A model generated the notes under the pieces. It ran no database searches. It saw only the letters and a list, made by a program, of their open reading frames with translations, and was not told the DNA's origin. This document shows, piece after piece, positions 47,603 through 57,834 of a stretch of 64,000 nucleotides of DNA; the stretch's first letter is position 1; every line of letters starts with the position of its first letter. This DNA is from Bacillus sp. USDA818B3_A (GTDB taxonomy: Bacteria > Bacillota > Bacilli > Bacillales > Cytobacillaceae): the NCBI RefSeq assembly GCF_009928415.1, contig NZ_JAABNN010000003.1, positions 617,115 to 681,114 on the forward strand, written 5' to 3'. The position numbers and the translations under genes are program-made.

Positions 47603-49960
47603 TTATTTAAATTCGACGATGGTTACCCCTGTACCACCTTCACCGGCATCTCCAAAGCGGATTTTTTTAACAGAACGATGGTTTTTTAAGTATTCCTGTA
47701 CACCTTGTCTTAATGCTCCTGTACCCTTTCCATGGATGATAGAAACTCGTGGATAACTTGAAAGAAGAGCGTCATCTATATATTTTTCTACCTTCATCAG
47801 TGCATCCTCATATCTTTCCCCGCGAAGATCCAATTCAAGTTTTACTAATGTATCCCGTCCTTTTACAATGGCCATTGGCTTTGTTTCCACTTGTTTAGGT
47901 GTACTCAGGTACTCTAGGTCCTTCTCTTTGACCTTCATTTTCAAAATGCCGATTTGAACCTGCCATTCATTGTCCGAGACACGTTCCACTAAGGTCCCTC
48001 TTTGACCGAAGGTTAACACCTTCACTTCATCACCAGGCGTAAAGGTATGCTTTTTATCTTTTTTATTTGACATTTTCCCGGATTTCTTGATTTCCGGTGC
48101 TGCCTGTTCAAGCCGTCTTTTGGCATCGATCAGCTCATGCTCTTTTATTTCTGCATGTTTCTCTGTCCTCATTTTTCGTAAATCGCGAATGACCTTTTCG
48201 GCCTCTTGTTTGGCTTCATCCACAATATCCGCAGCCTTTTCAGCCGCTTTTTCGAGCATTGTATCTTTCTTATCATAATACTCGATCATTTGCTTTTGCA
48301 GGTCTTGATGAAGTTTTTCCGCTTGTTTTAAGAAATCGCGTGCTTCTTGTTGTTCACGTTCCGCCTGGCGCTTGCTTTCCTCAAGTGAAGCAATCATCTT
48401 ATCAATCTGATTCGTATCTTCACTCACATGAGAACGGGCTGCTTCAATGACCCTTTCGTTTAAGCCAAGCCGTTTTGAAATTTCAAACGCATTACTCCGG
48501 CCCGGTACTCCTAATAATAGTTTATAAGTAGGGCTCAAGGTCTCTACATCAAATTCTACACTCGCATTTAATACTCCTTCACGGTTGTAGCCATAAGCCT
48601 TTAATTCCGGATAGTGGGTAGTAGCAATAACCCTTGCCCCACGCTTATGAACTTCATCTAAAATCGAAATCGCCAGGGCAGCACCTTCCTGCGGGTCCGT
48701 TCCTGCGCCCAGTTCATCGAATAGAACCAGGCTGTTAAAATCGACTCGATTTAAGATATCAACAATATTCACCATGTGGGATGAAAAGGTACTAAGGCTT
48801 TGTTCAATGGACTGCTCATCACCAATATCCGCATAAATCGCGTCAAATACAGCTAGTTCTGAGCCATCCAGAGCTGGTATCTGAAGACCCGCCTGCGCCA
48901 TTATTGAGCAAAGGCCAAGTGTTTTTAGTGTCACTGTTTTTCCGCCTGTATTGGGACCCGTAATGACAATCGTTGTGTAGTCCTTGCCAAGCATAATATC
49001 ATTGGCAACGACTTCATCGATTGGAATGAGCGGATGACGGGCCTTAAATAAAGCAATTCTGCCTTCATTATTCATGACGGGCATCGATGCCTTTATTTTC
49101 CTGCCATATTTCGCTTTTGCAAAAATAAAGTCCAGGTTAGCTAAAATCCCGACAATAACCCTGAGTTCACTTTCAAATTCAGCGGTTTTAGCAGATAAGT
49201 CTGTCAGGATTCGTTCAATTTCCAGCTGCTCCTTCACACGGATATCTTGAAGCTGATTATTTAATTGTACAATGACCTGCGGCTCAATAAATAGGGTCTG
49301 GCCTGATGAACTTTGGTCATGAATAATTCCGCCATAATGGCCGCGATACTCCTGCTTTACCGGAATAACAAACCGGTCATTCCGGATCGTAACAATCGCA
49401 TCAGACAACATTTTTGCCGCGTTGGATGAACGGATCATACTCTCTAAGCGTTCACGGATTCGTGACTCGTTTGACCTGAGCTGTTGCCTTAGTGAGCGCA
49501 GCAAGTCACTTGCACTATCTAACACTTCGCCGCTCTCGTCAATGGCATGTTTAATTTCATGTTCTAGATTCGTAAGCGGAATGATCTGCGCAACTTGTTC
49601 AATTAAAATAGGAAGTTCTGTTCTTTCTTCAGCAAGCTCCTCAATAAATCGTTTGATTTGGCGGCTGGTATGAATGGTGCTGGCAATTTGCACCAACTCA
49701 TGTGAGCTTAGTACGCCGCCAATTACCGAACGTTTTATATGCGGTCGGATATCGTGAATACCTGATAAGGGAACATTTCCTTTTATCCGGACAACAGTTG
49801 TGGCTTCATCCGTTTCTGCTTGAAGCCGGACCACCTCTTCAAAATTGATCGAAGGCATTAAATTCTTTATTTGATCTCTTCCAAGCGAGGAAGAGGCATG
49901 TTCGAATAGCTGTTCTTTTATTTTTGTAAATTCTAAAACCTTTAAAGCTCTTTCATGCAT
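47603..49960 (-). CDS. mutS2: Endonuclease MutS2 / ribosome-rescue ATPase
   Basis: MutS-like protein without the mismatch-binding domain. Coiled-coil clamp domains come first, then the ATPase with Walker [16 protein letters not shown] near residue 330, and [20 protein letters not shown] long charged coiled coil follows. The Smr nuclease domain ends the protein ([33 protein letters not shown]). Known roles are suppression of recombination and, in B. subtilis, splitting collided ribosomes. 785 residues is standard. Confidence 0.97.
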   Translation of the reverse strand: MHERALKVLEFTKIKEQLFEHASSSLGRDQIKNLMPSINFEEVVRLQAETDEATTVVRIKGNVPLSGIHDIRPHIKRSVIGGVLSSHELVQIASTIHTSRQIKRFIEELAEERTELPILIEQVAQIIPLTNLEHEIKHAIDESGEVLDSASDLLRSLRQQLRSNESRIRERLESMIRSSNAAKMLSDAIVTIRNDRFVIPVKQEYRGHYGGIIHDQSSSGQTLFIEPQVIVQLNNQLQDIRVKEQLEIERILTDLSAKTAEFESELRVIVGILANLDFIFAKAKYGRKIKASMPVMNNEGRIALFKARHPLIPIDEVVANDIMLGKDYTTIVITGPNTGGKTVTLKTLGLCSIMAQAGLQIPALDGSELAVFDAIYADIGDEQSIEQSLSTFSSHMVNIVDILNRVDFNSLVLFDELGAGTDPQEGAALAISILDEVHKRGARVIATTHYPELKAYGYNREGVLNASVEFDVETLSPTYKLLLGVPGRSNAFEISKRLGLNERVIEAARSHVSEDTNQIDKMIASLEESKRQAEREQQEARDFLKQAEKLHQDLQKQMIEYYDKKDTMLEKAAEKAADIVDEAKQEAEKVIRDLRKMRTEKHAEIKEHELIDAKRRLEQAAPEIKKSGKMSNKKDKKHTFTPGDEVKVLTFGQRGTLVERVSDNEWQVQIGILKMKVKEKDLEYLSTPKQVETKPMAIVKGRDTLVKLELDLRGERYEDALMKVEKYIDDALLSSYPRVSIIHGKGTGALRQGVQEYLKNHRSVKKIRFGDAGEGGTGVTIVEFK

Positions 49961-49975
49961 GGAGTTTCCCCCCTT

Positions 49976-51691
49976 TTATCGTTGATGTAAAAATTCTAGT
50001 AATTCATACTTATCTAAAGCATTGATAACTGTAGATTTCTTAATCCAGCCCTTCTTCGCAGCGGATACGCCAATTTTCATATGCTTTAATGTATCCAATT
50101 GATGAGCATCGGTATTAATAAGGATCTTAACCCCATTCTCCTGGGCCTTTCGTAAATATTCCGCTGCCAAATCAAGCCGGTTCGGGTTCGCATTTAATTC
50201 CAATGCTGTATTCGTCTCTTTTGCCAATTGGATTAATAAGTCCACATCGACATCATAACCCTCCCGGCGGCCAATTTTACGCCCTGTTGGATGGGCAATC
50301 AGATCGACATGAGCATTTTCAAGTGCGGTCTTTAGACGGTCCATAATCTTATCCCTTGGCTGAGAAAAGGCCGAATGAATCGAGGCGATAACAAAATCCA
50401 TTTCAGCTAACAGTTCATCATCGTAGTCTAATGTACCATCAGGCAGAATATCCATTTCCACCCCTGAAAGAATCAGGATATCATCGTATTTTTCGTTTAA
50501 CTTTTTAATTTCTTCTTTTTGTCTTAACAAGCGCTCTCGGGTAAGCCCGTTCGCTACTTTAAGGTACTGCGAATGATCTGTGATTGCCAAATATTGATAA
50601 CCCCTAGCCCGGCAGGCTTCGACCATTTCCTCAATCGAGTGGGCTCCGTCACTCCAGGTGGTATGCATATGCAGATCACCTTTAATATCATCTAGTTCAA
50701 TTAATTCTTCAGACTCCGAAAATTGCTCTACTTCTCTTCCATCTTCCCTGATTTCCGGCGGGATAAATGGCAGATCAAAATGTTTGAAAAATTCTTCTTC
50801 CGATGAAAAAGTAAGGATTTCTCCTGTTTCCACATTTTCGACTCCATATTCACTGATCTTTTCCCCGCGTTCTTTGGCCAACTGACGCATCCGGACATTA
50901 TGATCCTTAGAACCTGTGAAGTGATGCAGAGTTGTAATAAATTCCTCAGGTTTAACAAGTCGGAAGTCAACCGAAACGTCGTAATCCAGGTCTAAAACAA
51001 TCGAGACCTTTGTATCGCCGGCACCAATAACTTCCTTGATACGCGGTATTTTTAATAAATGTTCTCGTACCTTTTCCGGTTGAGTAGTTGCAATGATGAA
51101 ATCAAGATCTTTTATCGTTTCCCTCATTCTTCTGATGCTTCCCGCTTTGGAAAAACGGACGATGTCAGGCATCTCAGCGAGGTTAGCTTCAATTTGTTCG
51201 GAAATTGGCAGCATATATGCCAATGGGAGCCGCTCCGGCCTTGTTCCCACATTGGCAATCGCACTTAAGATTTTCTCTTCTGTCTTTTTCCCAAATCCGG
51301 CAAGAGCTTGTACCCGGTTCTCCTCGCACGCTTCTTTTAAACTATCAACGTCGATAATCCCAAGCTCTTTATAAAGCTTAGCGATTTTCTTCCCGCCAAG
51401 CCCTTGAATCTGCAATAACGGAATTAATCCAGCCGGCACTTCTTCTTTCAACTCTGTTAATACAGTCGATGTGCCCTCTTTTACATACTCATCAATAACG
51501 GCCGCCGTACCCTTACCAATCCCGGATATACTTGTAAAGTCCTCAATTTCTGCTAAAACACGCTCATCTGTTTCAAGTGCGTTTGCTGCTTTGCGAAAGG
51601 CAGAGACTTTAAATGGGTTTTCACCCTTTAATTCCATATAAATGGCGATGGTTTCCAATAACCGTATTAAATCCTTTTTATTTACTTCCAT
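49976..51691 (-). CDS. polX: DNA polymerase X with PHP exonuclease domain
   Basis: Gap-filling repair polymerase with 3'-5' exonuclease. Helix-hairpin-helix motifs (FTSISGIGKGTAAVI, LLQIQGLGGKKIAKLYKEL) are followed by a polymerase-beta palm with AGSIRRMRETIKDLDFIIAT and VSVDFRLV. Residues about 335-571 form the PHP domain (DLHMHTTWSDGAHSIEEM, ITDHSQ, GVEMDIL, NTDAHQ). 571 residues. It lies between mutS2 and cvpA. Confidence 0.97.
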   Translation of the reverse strand: MEVNKKDLIRLLETIAIYMELKGENPFKVSAFRKAANALETDERVLAEIEDFTSISGIGKGTAAVIDEYVKEGTSTVLTELKEEVPAGLIPLLQIQGLGGKKIAKLYKELGIIDVDSLKEACEENRVQALAGFGKKTEEKILSAIANVGTRPERLPLAYMLPISEQIEANLAEMPDIVRFSKAGSIRRMRETIKDLDFIIATTQPEKVREHLLKIPRIKEVIGAGDTKVSIVLDLDYDVSVDFRLVKPEEFITTLHHFTGSKDHNVRMRQLAKERGEKISEYGVENVETGEILTFSSEEEFFKHFDLPFIPPEIREDGREVEQFSESEELIELDDIKGDLHMHTTWSDGAHSIEEMVEACRARGYQYLAITDHSQYLKVANGLTRERLLRQKEEIKKLNEKYDDILILSGVEMDILPDGTLDYDDELLAEMDFVIASIHSAFSQPRDKIMDRLKTALENAHVDLIAHPTGRKIGRREGYDVDVDLLIQLAKETNTALELNANPNRLDLAAEYLRKAQENGVKILINTDAHQLDTLKHMKIGVSAAKKGWIKKSTVINALDKYELLEFLHQR

Positions 51692-51748
51692 AAAATAATC
51701 ACCTGCCTAAGTTAACATTTTTTTATTTTATCCTATTTTTTGCATGAA

Positions 51749-51777
51749 TAGAAAAACTCCTCTGCTAAAGAGAAGTT
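51749..51777 (-). terminator. Hairpin after cvpA
   Basis: Arms AACTCCTCT (51755-51763) and AGAGAAGTT (51769-51777) with one mismatch, then TTTTTCTATTC on the minus strand. Confidence 0.6.
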
Positions 51778-52319
51778 CAAGCAGTTGTATATTCAATCCA
51801 CAAGCTTTTGATCTGCTGCGAAAGGATAGGAGTGTGGTTTACAATCGATTTCGCCAGAGAAGATTGATCCAGTGCATCCTGAATAAATCCGATTGGAATC
51901 AAGGCGGCAATATATAATAAAATAAAAATAATTAAATAGACTTCGCAAAAACCTAACAGGCCGCCAGCTAATACATTTAACTGTCTAAGTACCGGTAAGT
52001 GGGCAATAAAGTCCAGCATGGAGCCTATAATTTGGAACAGTACTTTTACTGCAAAAAAGATAATGACAAAGGCAACAGCCCGGTAGAATGCGCTTTCCAT
52101 ATCACTTGAGTCTGTTAATACTTTTAATGCTGTAGAATCGCCGAAGTTCGGATAGGGAATCCATAAAATGAGTTTTGTCGAAAGTTCTTCGTAGTAGGAA
52201 GCGGCGGCAACATATGCAATAATAAAGCCAATGATATGAACAAGCTGGAGGATAAACCCTCTTTTAAGTCCAACAAAGAATCCAATAATAAGAAAAATAA
52301 TAATGGCTAAACCTAACAT
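51777..52319 (-). CDS. yshB: CvpA-family membrane protein YshB
   Basis: 180 residues with four hydrophobic segments, matching the CvpA/YshB family (GLAIIIFLIIGFFVGLKRGFILQLVHIIGFIIAYVAA ... LNVLAGGLLGFCEVYLI). The E. coli homologue is needed for colicin V production; the molecular role here is unknown. It starts five bases after the zapA stop, so the two share an operon. Confidence 0.92.
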   Translation of the reverse strand: MLGLAIIIFLIIGFFVGLKRGFILQLVHIIGFIIAYVAAASYYEELSTKLILWIPYPNFGDSTALKVLTDSSDMESAFYRAVAFVIIFFAVKVLFQIIGSMLDFIAHLPVLRQLNVLAGGLLGFCEVYLIIFILLYIAALIPIGFIQDALDQSSLAKSIVNHTPILSQQIKSLWIEYTTA

Positions 52320-52324
52320 AATTT

Positions 52325-52585
52325 TTAGTCCTTTTCTTTTTGTATTTCTGCTTGCAGCTTTTCTAACTGGTCTTTGATTTTTATATAGTCATTGACTGCG
52401 TTTAAAGCGGTCAGAACAGCTAGTTTATTTACTTCAAGTGTTGGATTCTTAAAACCGATTTCGCGCATTTTGTCGTCAACCAAGGATGCCACAAGCCGGA
52501 TATGACTGGGATTCTCCGTACCCAATATGACGTATTGCTGTCCGTAAATATCAACGGTTGTTCTGTGTTTTTCTGTATTTGACAA
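52325..52585 (-). CDS. zapA: Cell division protein ZapA
   Basis: 86-residue FtsZ-ring stabiliser. The N-terminal beta-rich part (RTTVDIYGQQYVILGTENPSHIRLVASLVDDKMREI) and the C-terminal coiled coil (YIKIKDQLEKLQAEIQKEKD) match Bacillus ZapA. It is divergent from rnhC and upstream of cvpA, as in B. subtilis. Confidence 0.95.
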   Translation of the reverse strand: MSNTEKHRTTVDIYGQQYVILGTENPSHIRLVASLVDDKMREIGFKNPTLEVNKLAVLTALNAVNDYIKIKDQLEKLQAEIQKEKD

Positions 52586-52718
52586 CGTAAAGCCTCCATT
52601 CCAGAATCCTACTCTATACTATAACACGAACGTATATGTGTCGAAAAGTCAAACCAATTGAAAATAAAAACAGACTTGATTCTTAGTAAGATATTTTTTA
52701 GAAATGTGGTGTATTTTA

Positions 52719-53675
52719 GTGGGAAATGTGGTTCTCAATTTAGAAATGTCAAAGATTAACGAAATGAAAAACTATTATGCCAAACAGCTTTTAGATAAAA
52801 ACATACCTGGAGGTGTGTTTGCAGCAAAGACTCCAGCCTGTATGATTACAGCCTATAAATCTGGAAAGGTCTTGTTCCAAGGGAATGATTGTGAAAAGGA
52901 AGCTGGGAAATGGGGCAGTGCCGGAAGTACTGGTGCTTCAAGTACTAAGCCTTCTTCTGGGAAAAATAAAGTTGTCCCAAAAGGTGACTTGCCTGTGGGT
53001 ATAAGCGGGATGTCGGCAATCGGTTCTGATGAAGTCGGGACCGGTGACTTTTTTGGGCCGATTACGGTTGTGGCTGCCTATGTAAGAAAGGAAGATATTC
53101 CGCTATTAAAGGAGTTAGGTGTACGGGATTCTAAGGATTTAAATGATGAAAAGATTATTCAAATTGCTAAAGTGATTAAAGATGTCATACCATTCAGCTT
53201 GATGACACTAAAGAATGATAAGTATAATCAGGTTCAAAGTTCGGGAATGTCTCAAGGAAAAATGAAGGCATTGCTTCATAATCAGGCGATTTTAAAAGTG
53301 TTAGAGAAGATTTCTCCTGCAAAACCGGAGGCGATTCTAATCGACCAATTTGTTCAGCCGAGTACTTATTTTCAGCATTTAAAAGGGCAAAAGGCGATAG
53401 CCACTAAGGATGTTTATTTTAGTACGAAGGCGGAAGGTATTCATCTTGCTGTGGCGGCAGCAAGTATTATAGCAAGGTATGCGTTTATTCAATATATTGA
53501 TAAGCTTAGTGAGACGGCAGGATTTAAGATTCCTAAAGGAGCCGGGGCACAGGTGGATGTGGCTGCGGCTAAGCTAATTTTGAGTAAAGGCCGGGAAAGT
53601 CTGCCTTCGTTTGTAAAACTTCATTTTGCGAATACCGATAAGGCGATGGCTATTGCAAATAAAAAACGGAACTAA
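52719..53675 (+). CDS. rnhC: Ribonuclease HIII
   Basis: Cleaves RNA in RNA-DNA hybrids and removes R-loops. The N-terminal TBP-like substrate domain covers about residues 1-85. The catalytic domain has IGSDEVGTGDFFGP with the DE pair, LGVRDSKDLND, and AILIDQF and GIHLAVAAASIIARYAF further on. The start is uncertain: no strong ribosome site is seen, and GTG at 52719 or 52728 and ATG at 52704 are all possible. Length is near the 313 residues of B. subtilis RnhC. Confidence 0.94.
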   Translation: MGNVVLNLEMSKINEMKNYYAKQLLDKNIPGGVFAAKTPACMITAYKSGKVLFQGNDCEKEAGKWGSAGSTGASSTKPSSGKNKVVPKGDLPVGISGMSAIGSDEVGTGDFFGPITVVAAYVRKEDIPLLKELGVRDSKDLNDEKIIQIAKVIKDVIPFSLMTLKNDKYNQVQSSGMSQGKMKALLHNQAILKVLEKISPAKPEAILIDQFVQPSTYFQHLKGQKAIATKDVYFSTKAEGIHLAVAAASIIARYAFIQYIDKLSETAGFKIPKGAGAQVDVAAAKLILSKGRESLPSFVKLHFANTDKAMAIANKKRN

Positions 53676-53731
53676 TTTTTGTGGGTGCCGTTGAATAAAG
53701 TGATAGTAAATGGCGATGGGAGTTGGTGTAT

Positions 53732-54022
53732 GTGGTAAAGAGATTAGGTTTGACAGAGATTGATCAGGCTTTGGCCGGGCTATCCGGATGGAAATTAGAC
53801 GGTAAGTTTATTGTAAAAAAGTATCGTTTCCGGGAGTTTTTAAGTGGTATAGCGTTTGTAAATGAAATTGCCCAGTTTTCGGAAGAGAAGAATCATCATC
53901 CGTTTATTGCGATTGATTATAAGTTAGTGACTTTGAGGCTTACCTCTTGGAATGCCGGGGGATTGACGGACTTGGATGTTGATTTGGCGAAGGTTTATGA
54001 TGAGATTTATCAAAAAATGTAA
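53732..54022 (+). CDS. Pterin-4a-carbinolamine dehydratase family protein
   Basis: Dehydrates 4a-hydroxy-tetrahydrobiopterin during recycling of pterin cofactors. The active-site pattern is clear: FSEEKNHHPFIAIDYKLVTLRLTSWNAGGLTDLDVDLA, including the HHP histidines and the W-x-x-GGLT-x-D segment. I choose the GTG at 53732 (GGGAG 9 nt upstream), giving 96 residues. It follows rnhC by about 56 bp on the same strand. No aromatic amino-acid hydroxylase is in the window, so a substrate is not evident. Confidence 0.9.
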   Translation: MVKRLGLTEIDQALAGLSGWKLDGKFIVKKYRFREFLSGIAFVNEIAQFSEEKNHHPFIAIDYKLVTLRLTSWNAGGLTDLDVDLAKVYDEIYQKM

Positions 54023-54094
54023 TCAATGAGGCTATTCATGCATACTAGTTGTTGAAACGGCCTCTAATCTTAGGACTTTTCTGCGTTTAAATCT

Positions 54095-54205
54095 TTTATC
54101 AGCGATTTGAGATAACATATCATCGTTTTTTTATTTTTATCGGCGTTTTTATGGGTATATCAGCGAAATTTCGAATTTATCAGCGGAATTCTTGTTCTAC
54201 CAGGG
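54095..54205 (+). repeat. Tandem array C1: about six 20-bp units with core TATCAGCG
   Basis: Core positions at 54097 (TATCAGCGA), 54118 (TATCATCG), 54138 (TATCGGCG), 54158 (TATCAGCGA), 54178 (TATCAGCGG) and a degenerate TACCAGGGG at 54198. Steps are 21 and then 20 bp. The last unit overlaps the stop codon of the NERD gene. It fills the gap between the convergent pterin dehydratase and NERD genes. Confidence 0.85.
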
Positions 54206-55171
54206 GATGGTCTTAGGAAAATAAAACCTTCCCTTTTTTGTTCCTGAAAAACTAAGGTTTGCCGATTGTAATAACCTTTTTGACGTATGGGATGAACTTA
54301 AATGGCAATAATCACGAAACTGTTGATTCGTTATTTTTGAGTCAATCAGTAAAAAGTAGTCCATTAGAGCATGAATATGGGCATCTTTTGAATAAGTCTC
54401 ACAAACGGAACAATACCATTTTGATTTTTTTCGACTAAGGGGGAAATTGTTGCAGCGAGGACAGAAGACAGCCGTTAATAAATCAGATTTATTAATACCA
54501 TATTTCCTCAGAACATAATTTGTGGGGATCGTATTCAGTTTTACCAGCAGCCGGCATAGTTTACGAAGATCCTTGGCATCTAGGAGAGGTTTCTTGTACT
54601 GATTTTCAAAGAAATGAATCTTATTTGGAAACACATCTGACTTACAAACACGCGGCTTTACCTTATATGCATTTTTCCCAGTAACAACATAGTTCGCAAA
54701 ATTATTAGTGATTACTACTAGGTATTCAATTGGAATAGCCGGAAATTTATGTGCTGCTAGAAGTTTTTCAAGGTAATCTTGGTGTCTTTCTGCTTGTGCA
54801 ATTGGATAGGGGTAACCCTTTTCTTTTTCATTATGGATCTGGATAAATTGCTCATTTTCGGTATCAAATATCAATTTACCTGCCATATTTTTGACTTCAA
54901 TTATTAAGGCATATTCCGATGTAAGGAGGAGGGTGTCGTTTTGGCAGTTGTAATCGCCATCCGGAAGGTTTAAATCATGGAGTATCATGTATTTATCCTT
55001 GGGGAGATATCTAAGATAGTAGTCAAATGCAACTTCACCTTGGTAACCAACTCGCCTCCTTCCCAGCTCATCTTGAATCTCTTTATATTTGGGATGAGCA
55101 GGAGGAAGACGCCGGCATAAGGCCTCCAATATATGTATAGTTAGCGGGATTTCCCTCTCTTTTATTAGCAC
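54197..55171 (-). CDS. NERD nuclease-domain protein with zinc ribbon and winged-helix-like C-terminus
   Basis: 324 residues. The NERD domain (PD-(D/E)XK nuclease-related) shows Glu46 in VGYQGEVAFDYYL, Asp79 in NCQNDTLLL and the E-x-K pair Glu92-Lys94 in LIIEVKN. A zinc ribbon follows with Cys237, Cys240, Cys254 and Cys257 (CPRCNN ... YCSVC). Residues about 268-322 look like a winged helix (ITNQQFRDYCHLSSSHTSKR then SFSGTKKGRFYF). Catalytic residues seem intact, so DNA or RNA cleavage is plausible but unproven. The gene is bracketed by repeat arrays C1 and C2 and is absent from this place in B. subtilis. Confidence 0.85.
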   Translation of the reverse strand: MLIKEREIPLTIHILEALCRRLPPAHPKYKEIQDELGRRRVGYQGEVAFDYYLRYLPKDKYMILHDLNLPDGDYNCQNDTLLLTSEYALIIEVKNMAGKLIFDTENEQFIQIHNEKEKGYPYPIAQAERHQDYLEKLLAAHKFPAIPIEYLVVITNNFANYVVTGKNAYKVKPRVCKSDVFPNKIHFFENQYKKPLLDAKDLRKLCRLLVKLNTIPTNYVLRKYGINKSDLLTAVFCPRCNNFPLSRKKSKWYCSVCETYSKDAHIHALMDYFLLIDSKITNQQFRDYCHLSSSHTSKRLLQSANLSFSGTKKGRFYFPKTIPW

Positions 55172-55263
55172 TATTTTTCACTCCTTTCGTTTTATGAGAT
55201 ACCTTTCTAATTAGAAGGCTAAAACTCCTGCAGAATTTTATCGAAATTTGTAAGAATTTTTTA

Positions 55264-55355
55264 ATATCAGCGATTCATATATACTTATCAGCGATTTTTT
55301 GAATATATCAGCGATTCCAACCGTTTATCAGCGAAAATTAAATTTTATCAGCGAA
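55264..55355 (+). repeat. Tandem array C2: five 20-bp units with core TATCAGCGA
   Basis: Core TATCAGCGA starts at 55265, 55286, 55306, 55326 and 55346, steps 21, 20, 20, 20 bp. The 9-base core is identical in all five units and matches array C1. It lies between the NERD gene start and the pheT terminator. Confidence 0.92.
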
Positions 55356-55358
55356 ACA

Positions 55359-55398
55359 GAAAAAAAGCCGGTTCGAATACAATCGAACCAGCTTTTTC
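55359..55398 (-). terminator. Terminator after pheT
   Basis: Arms AAAAAGCCGGTTCGA (55362-55376) and TCGAACCAGCTTTTT (55383-55397) with one mismatch, A- and T-rich flanks. Confidence 0.88.
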
Positions 55399-55404
55399 AA
55401 TGTC

Positions 55405-57819
55405 TTACCCTCTAAGAACAGCTCCAGCCTTCTCTTTCAAAGCCTCAAGCACACGCTCATGAACCTTCGTTACCTCTTCATCCGTCAACGTACGTTCAGG
55501 ATCTAAATATTTCAACGAGAACGCAATCGACTTCTTGCCTTCTTCCATTCTTTCACCCTCATACAAATCGAATACCTCAGCCTCTTTTAGAAGCGGTGCA
55601 CCAGTTGTTAGAATGATTTCTTTCAAGGTGCCTGACACCGTTTCTCTGTTTACCACAAGGGCAATGTCTCTTGTGATCGTTGGGAAGCGTGGGATGGCGT
55701 CGTATTGCAGTGGTACAGTTTCTTCTTGAAGAACAGCCTGTAAGGATAACTCAAATACATAGGTATCTTTTAGGTCTAGTTCTTTCTGGACGGTTGGGTG
55801 TACTTGGCCAACAAAGCCAATCTTCTCACCATCCAAGCGTACTTCAGCGGTACGGCCAGGGTGCATGCCTTCTACTTGCGCAGCAGCATATTCAATACGG
55901 TCTTCGAGACCAAGCATTGCAAACATACCTTCTAAAATACCTTTCACTACAAAGAAGTCAACTGCCTTCTTTTCACCTTGCCATGCTTGGCTGTGCCATA
56001 ATCCTGTGACAGCCCCTGCTAAATGCTCGTTTTCAACCGGCAACGTTTCTTCACCATTTGATAAGAATACACCGCCAGTTTCATAAACCGCTAAGCTGTC
56101 GTTTTGTCGAGCACTATTATATTTTAGTACTTCTAATAATTGAGGCATGATACTTAAACGAAGCACACTTCTCTCTTCACTCATTGGCATGGCTAAACGG
56201 ATTGGTTCCCGCTTTTCAAGGGCGTATTGTGAAGCTTTTTCCACGCTGGTCAATGAATAGGTTACCGCCTGAAACAATCCTGCTCCTTCAAGATACTGAC
56301 GGACCACACGGCGTTTCTTTTGATAAGCAGACAATTTACCAGGTGTGGATGATCCAACTGGCAATGTTTTTGGAATGTCATCATAACCGTATAGACGGGC
56401 TACTTCTTCCACTAAGTCCTCTTCAATTCTAATATCTCCGCGGCGCGTTGGTGCCGTAACTGTAATCGTATCTTGTTCGATCGTTACCGGGAATTGCAAA
56501 CGGTCAAAAATAGCTTTGACATCGTTCATTTGAATATCTGTGCCAAGCACACGGTTAATTTTCTCTAATGTGATAGAAACGACTGCAGGTTCTACCGTTA
56601 ATGTGTCGACCTCTGAAGTACCTTCAAGCACTTCACCGCCAGCATATTTCGCCATTAAGTAAGCCGCACGTTCACCGGCTGCACGGACACGGTTTGGATC
56701 CACACCTTTTTCGAAACGAGCGCTCGCTTCGCTTCTTAAGCCGTGGTCCTTAGAAGCTTTACGGACGGTCTGACCGTTGAAATAAGCTGCTTCCAATAAC
56801 ACAGTGGTTGTATCTGCAGTAACCTCTGAATTTGCACCGCCCATTACTCCAGCAAGTGCAACTGGCTCATTTCCATTCGTGATGACAAGATGGTCAGATG
56901 ACAATGTGCGTTCCACATCATCAAGGGTTACGAACTTCTCGCCATCTGTCGCACGGCGGACAAGGATTTCCTTTGAACCTAAACGATCATAATCAAATGC
57001 ATGAAGCGGCTGTCCGTACTCTAAAAGAATATAGTTAGTAATATCGACCACGTTATTGTGTGGACGGATTCCAGCATTCATCAAACGAGTTTGCATCCAT
57101 AATGGGGAAGGACCAATTTTAACGTTTTTAATGACCTTAGCAGCGTAAAGTGGATTATCTTCTTTTGCTTCAACATTAATTTCCACAAAATCTGATGCCT
57201 TTTCACTAATCGGTTCAAGCTCAGTTTCTGGAAACTTAACGTCTCTTCCTAGAATGGCCGCCACCTCATAGGCAACTCCGAGCATACTTAAGCAATCAGA
57301 GCGGTTAGGTGTTAAGCTTAGCTCTAACACTTCATCATCACGATTAAGCTGCGCTAACGCGTCAACGCCAACTTCCGTCTCTGCTGGAAAAACAAAGATT
57401 CCCTCGGAATATTCTTTCGCAACAATTTTCCCTTCCATACCAAGCTCTTGTAGAGAACAAATCATTCCATTTGACTCTTCACCGCGAAGCTTTGCTTTTT
57501 TGATTTTAAAATTACCAGGAAGTACCGCACCCACTGTAGCAACGGCAACCTTTTGGCCTTGTGCTACGTTTGGGGCACCGCATATAATTTGAACTGGCTG
57601 TTCTGCACCGATATCAACCAGACATTTGCTTAATTTATCGGCATTTGGATGCTGTTCACGTTCAAGGACATGACCAACAACGACACCTTTAATTCCTTCG
57701 TTAAGGACCTCTACTCCTTCAACTTCAATACCGCTTTTCGTGATTTTTTCTGCTAATTCAGCTGAGGTTACACCTGTTAAATCAACATAATCCTGCAGCC
57801 ATTTATATGATACGAACAT
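55405..57819 (-). CDS. pheT: Phenylalanyl-tRNA synthetase beta subunit
   Basis: Large subunit of the PheRS heterotetramer. The N-terminal tRNA-binding EMAP-like domain contains [15 protein letters not shown] and [18 protein letters not shown]. The B3/B4 editing region, B5 domain ([32 protein letters not shown]) and the C-terminal anticodon-binding fold ([27 protein letters not shown]) follow. 804 residues. The REP-like 13-mer GGTGTCAGGCACC (minus strand) is embedded at 55627-55639 in codons for V-S-G-T. Confidence 0.98.
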   Translation of the reverse strand: MFVSYKWLQDYVDLTGVTSAELAEKITKSGIEVEGVEVLNEGIKGVVVGHVLEREQHPNADKLSKCLVDIGAEQPVQIICGAPNVAQGQKVAVATVGAVLPGNFKIKKAKLRGEESNGMICSLQELGMEGKIVAKEYSEGIFVFPAETEVGVDALAQLNRDDEVLELSLTPNRSDCLSMLGVAYEVAAILGRDVKFPETELEPISEKASDFVEINVEAKEDNPLYAAKVIKNVKIGPSPLWMQTRLMNAGIRPHNNVVDITNYILLEYGQPLHAFDYDRLGSKEILVRRATDGEKFVTLDDVERTLSSDHLVITNGNEPVALAGVMGGANSEVTADTTTVLLEAAYFNGQTVRKASKDHGLRSEASARFEKGVDPNRVRAAGERAAYLMAKYAGGEVLEGTSEVDTLTVEPAVVSITLEKINRVLGTDIQMNDVKAIFDRLQFPVTIEQDTITVTAPTRRGDIRIEEDLVEEVARLYGYDDIPKTLPVGSSTPGKLSAYQKKRRVVRQYLEGAGLFQAVTYSLTSVEKASQYALEKREPIRLAMPMSEERSVLRLSIMPQLLEVLKYNSARQNDSLAVYETGGVFLSNGEETLPVENEHLAGAVTGLWHSQAWQGEKKAVDFFVVKGILEGMFAMLGLEDRIEYAAAQVEGMHPGRTAEVRLDGEKIGFVGQVHPTVQKELDLKDTYVFELSLQAVLQEETVPLQYDAIPRFPTITRDIALVVNRETVSGTLKEIILTTGAPLLKEAEVFDLYEGERMEEGKKSIAFSLKYLDPERTLTDEEVTKVHERVLEALKEKAGAVLRG

Positions 57820-57834
57820 GTCTCCGTCTCCTCC

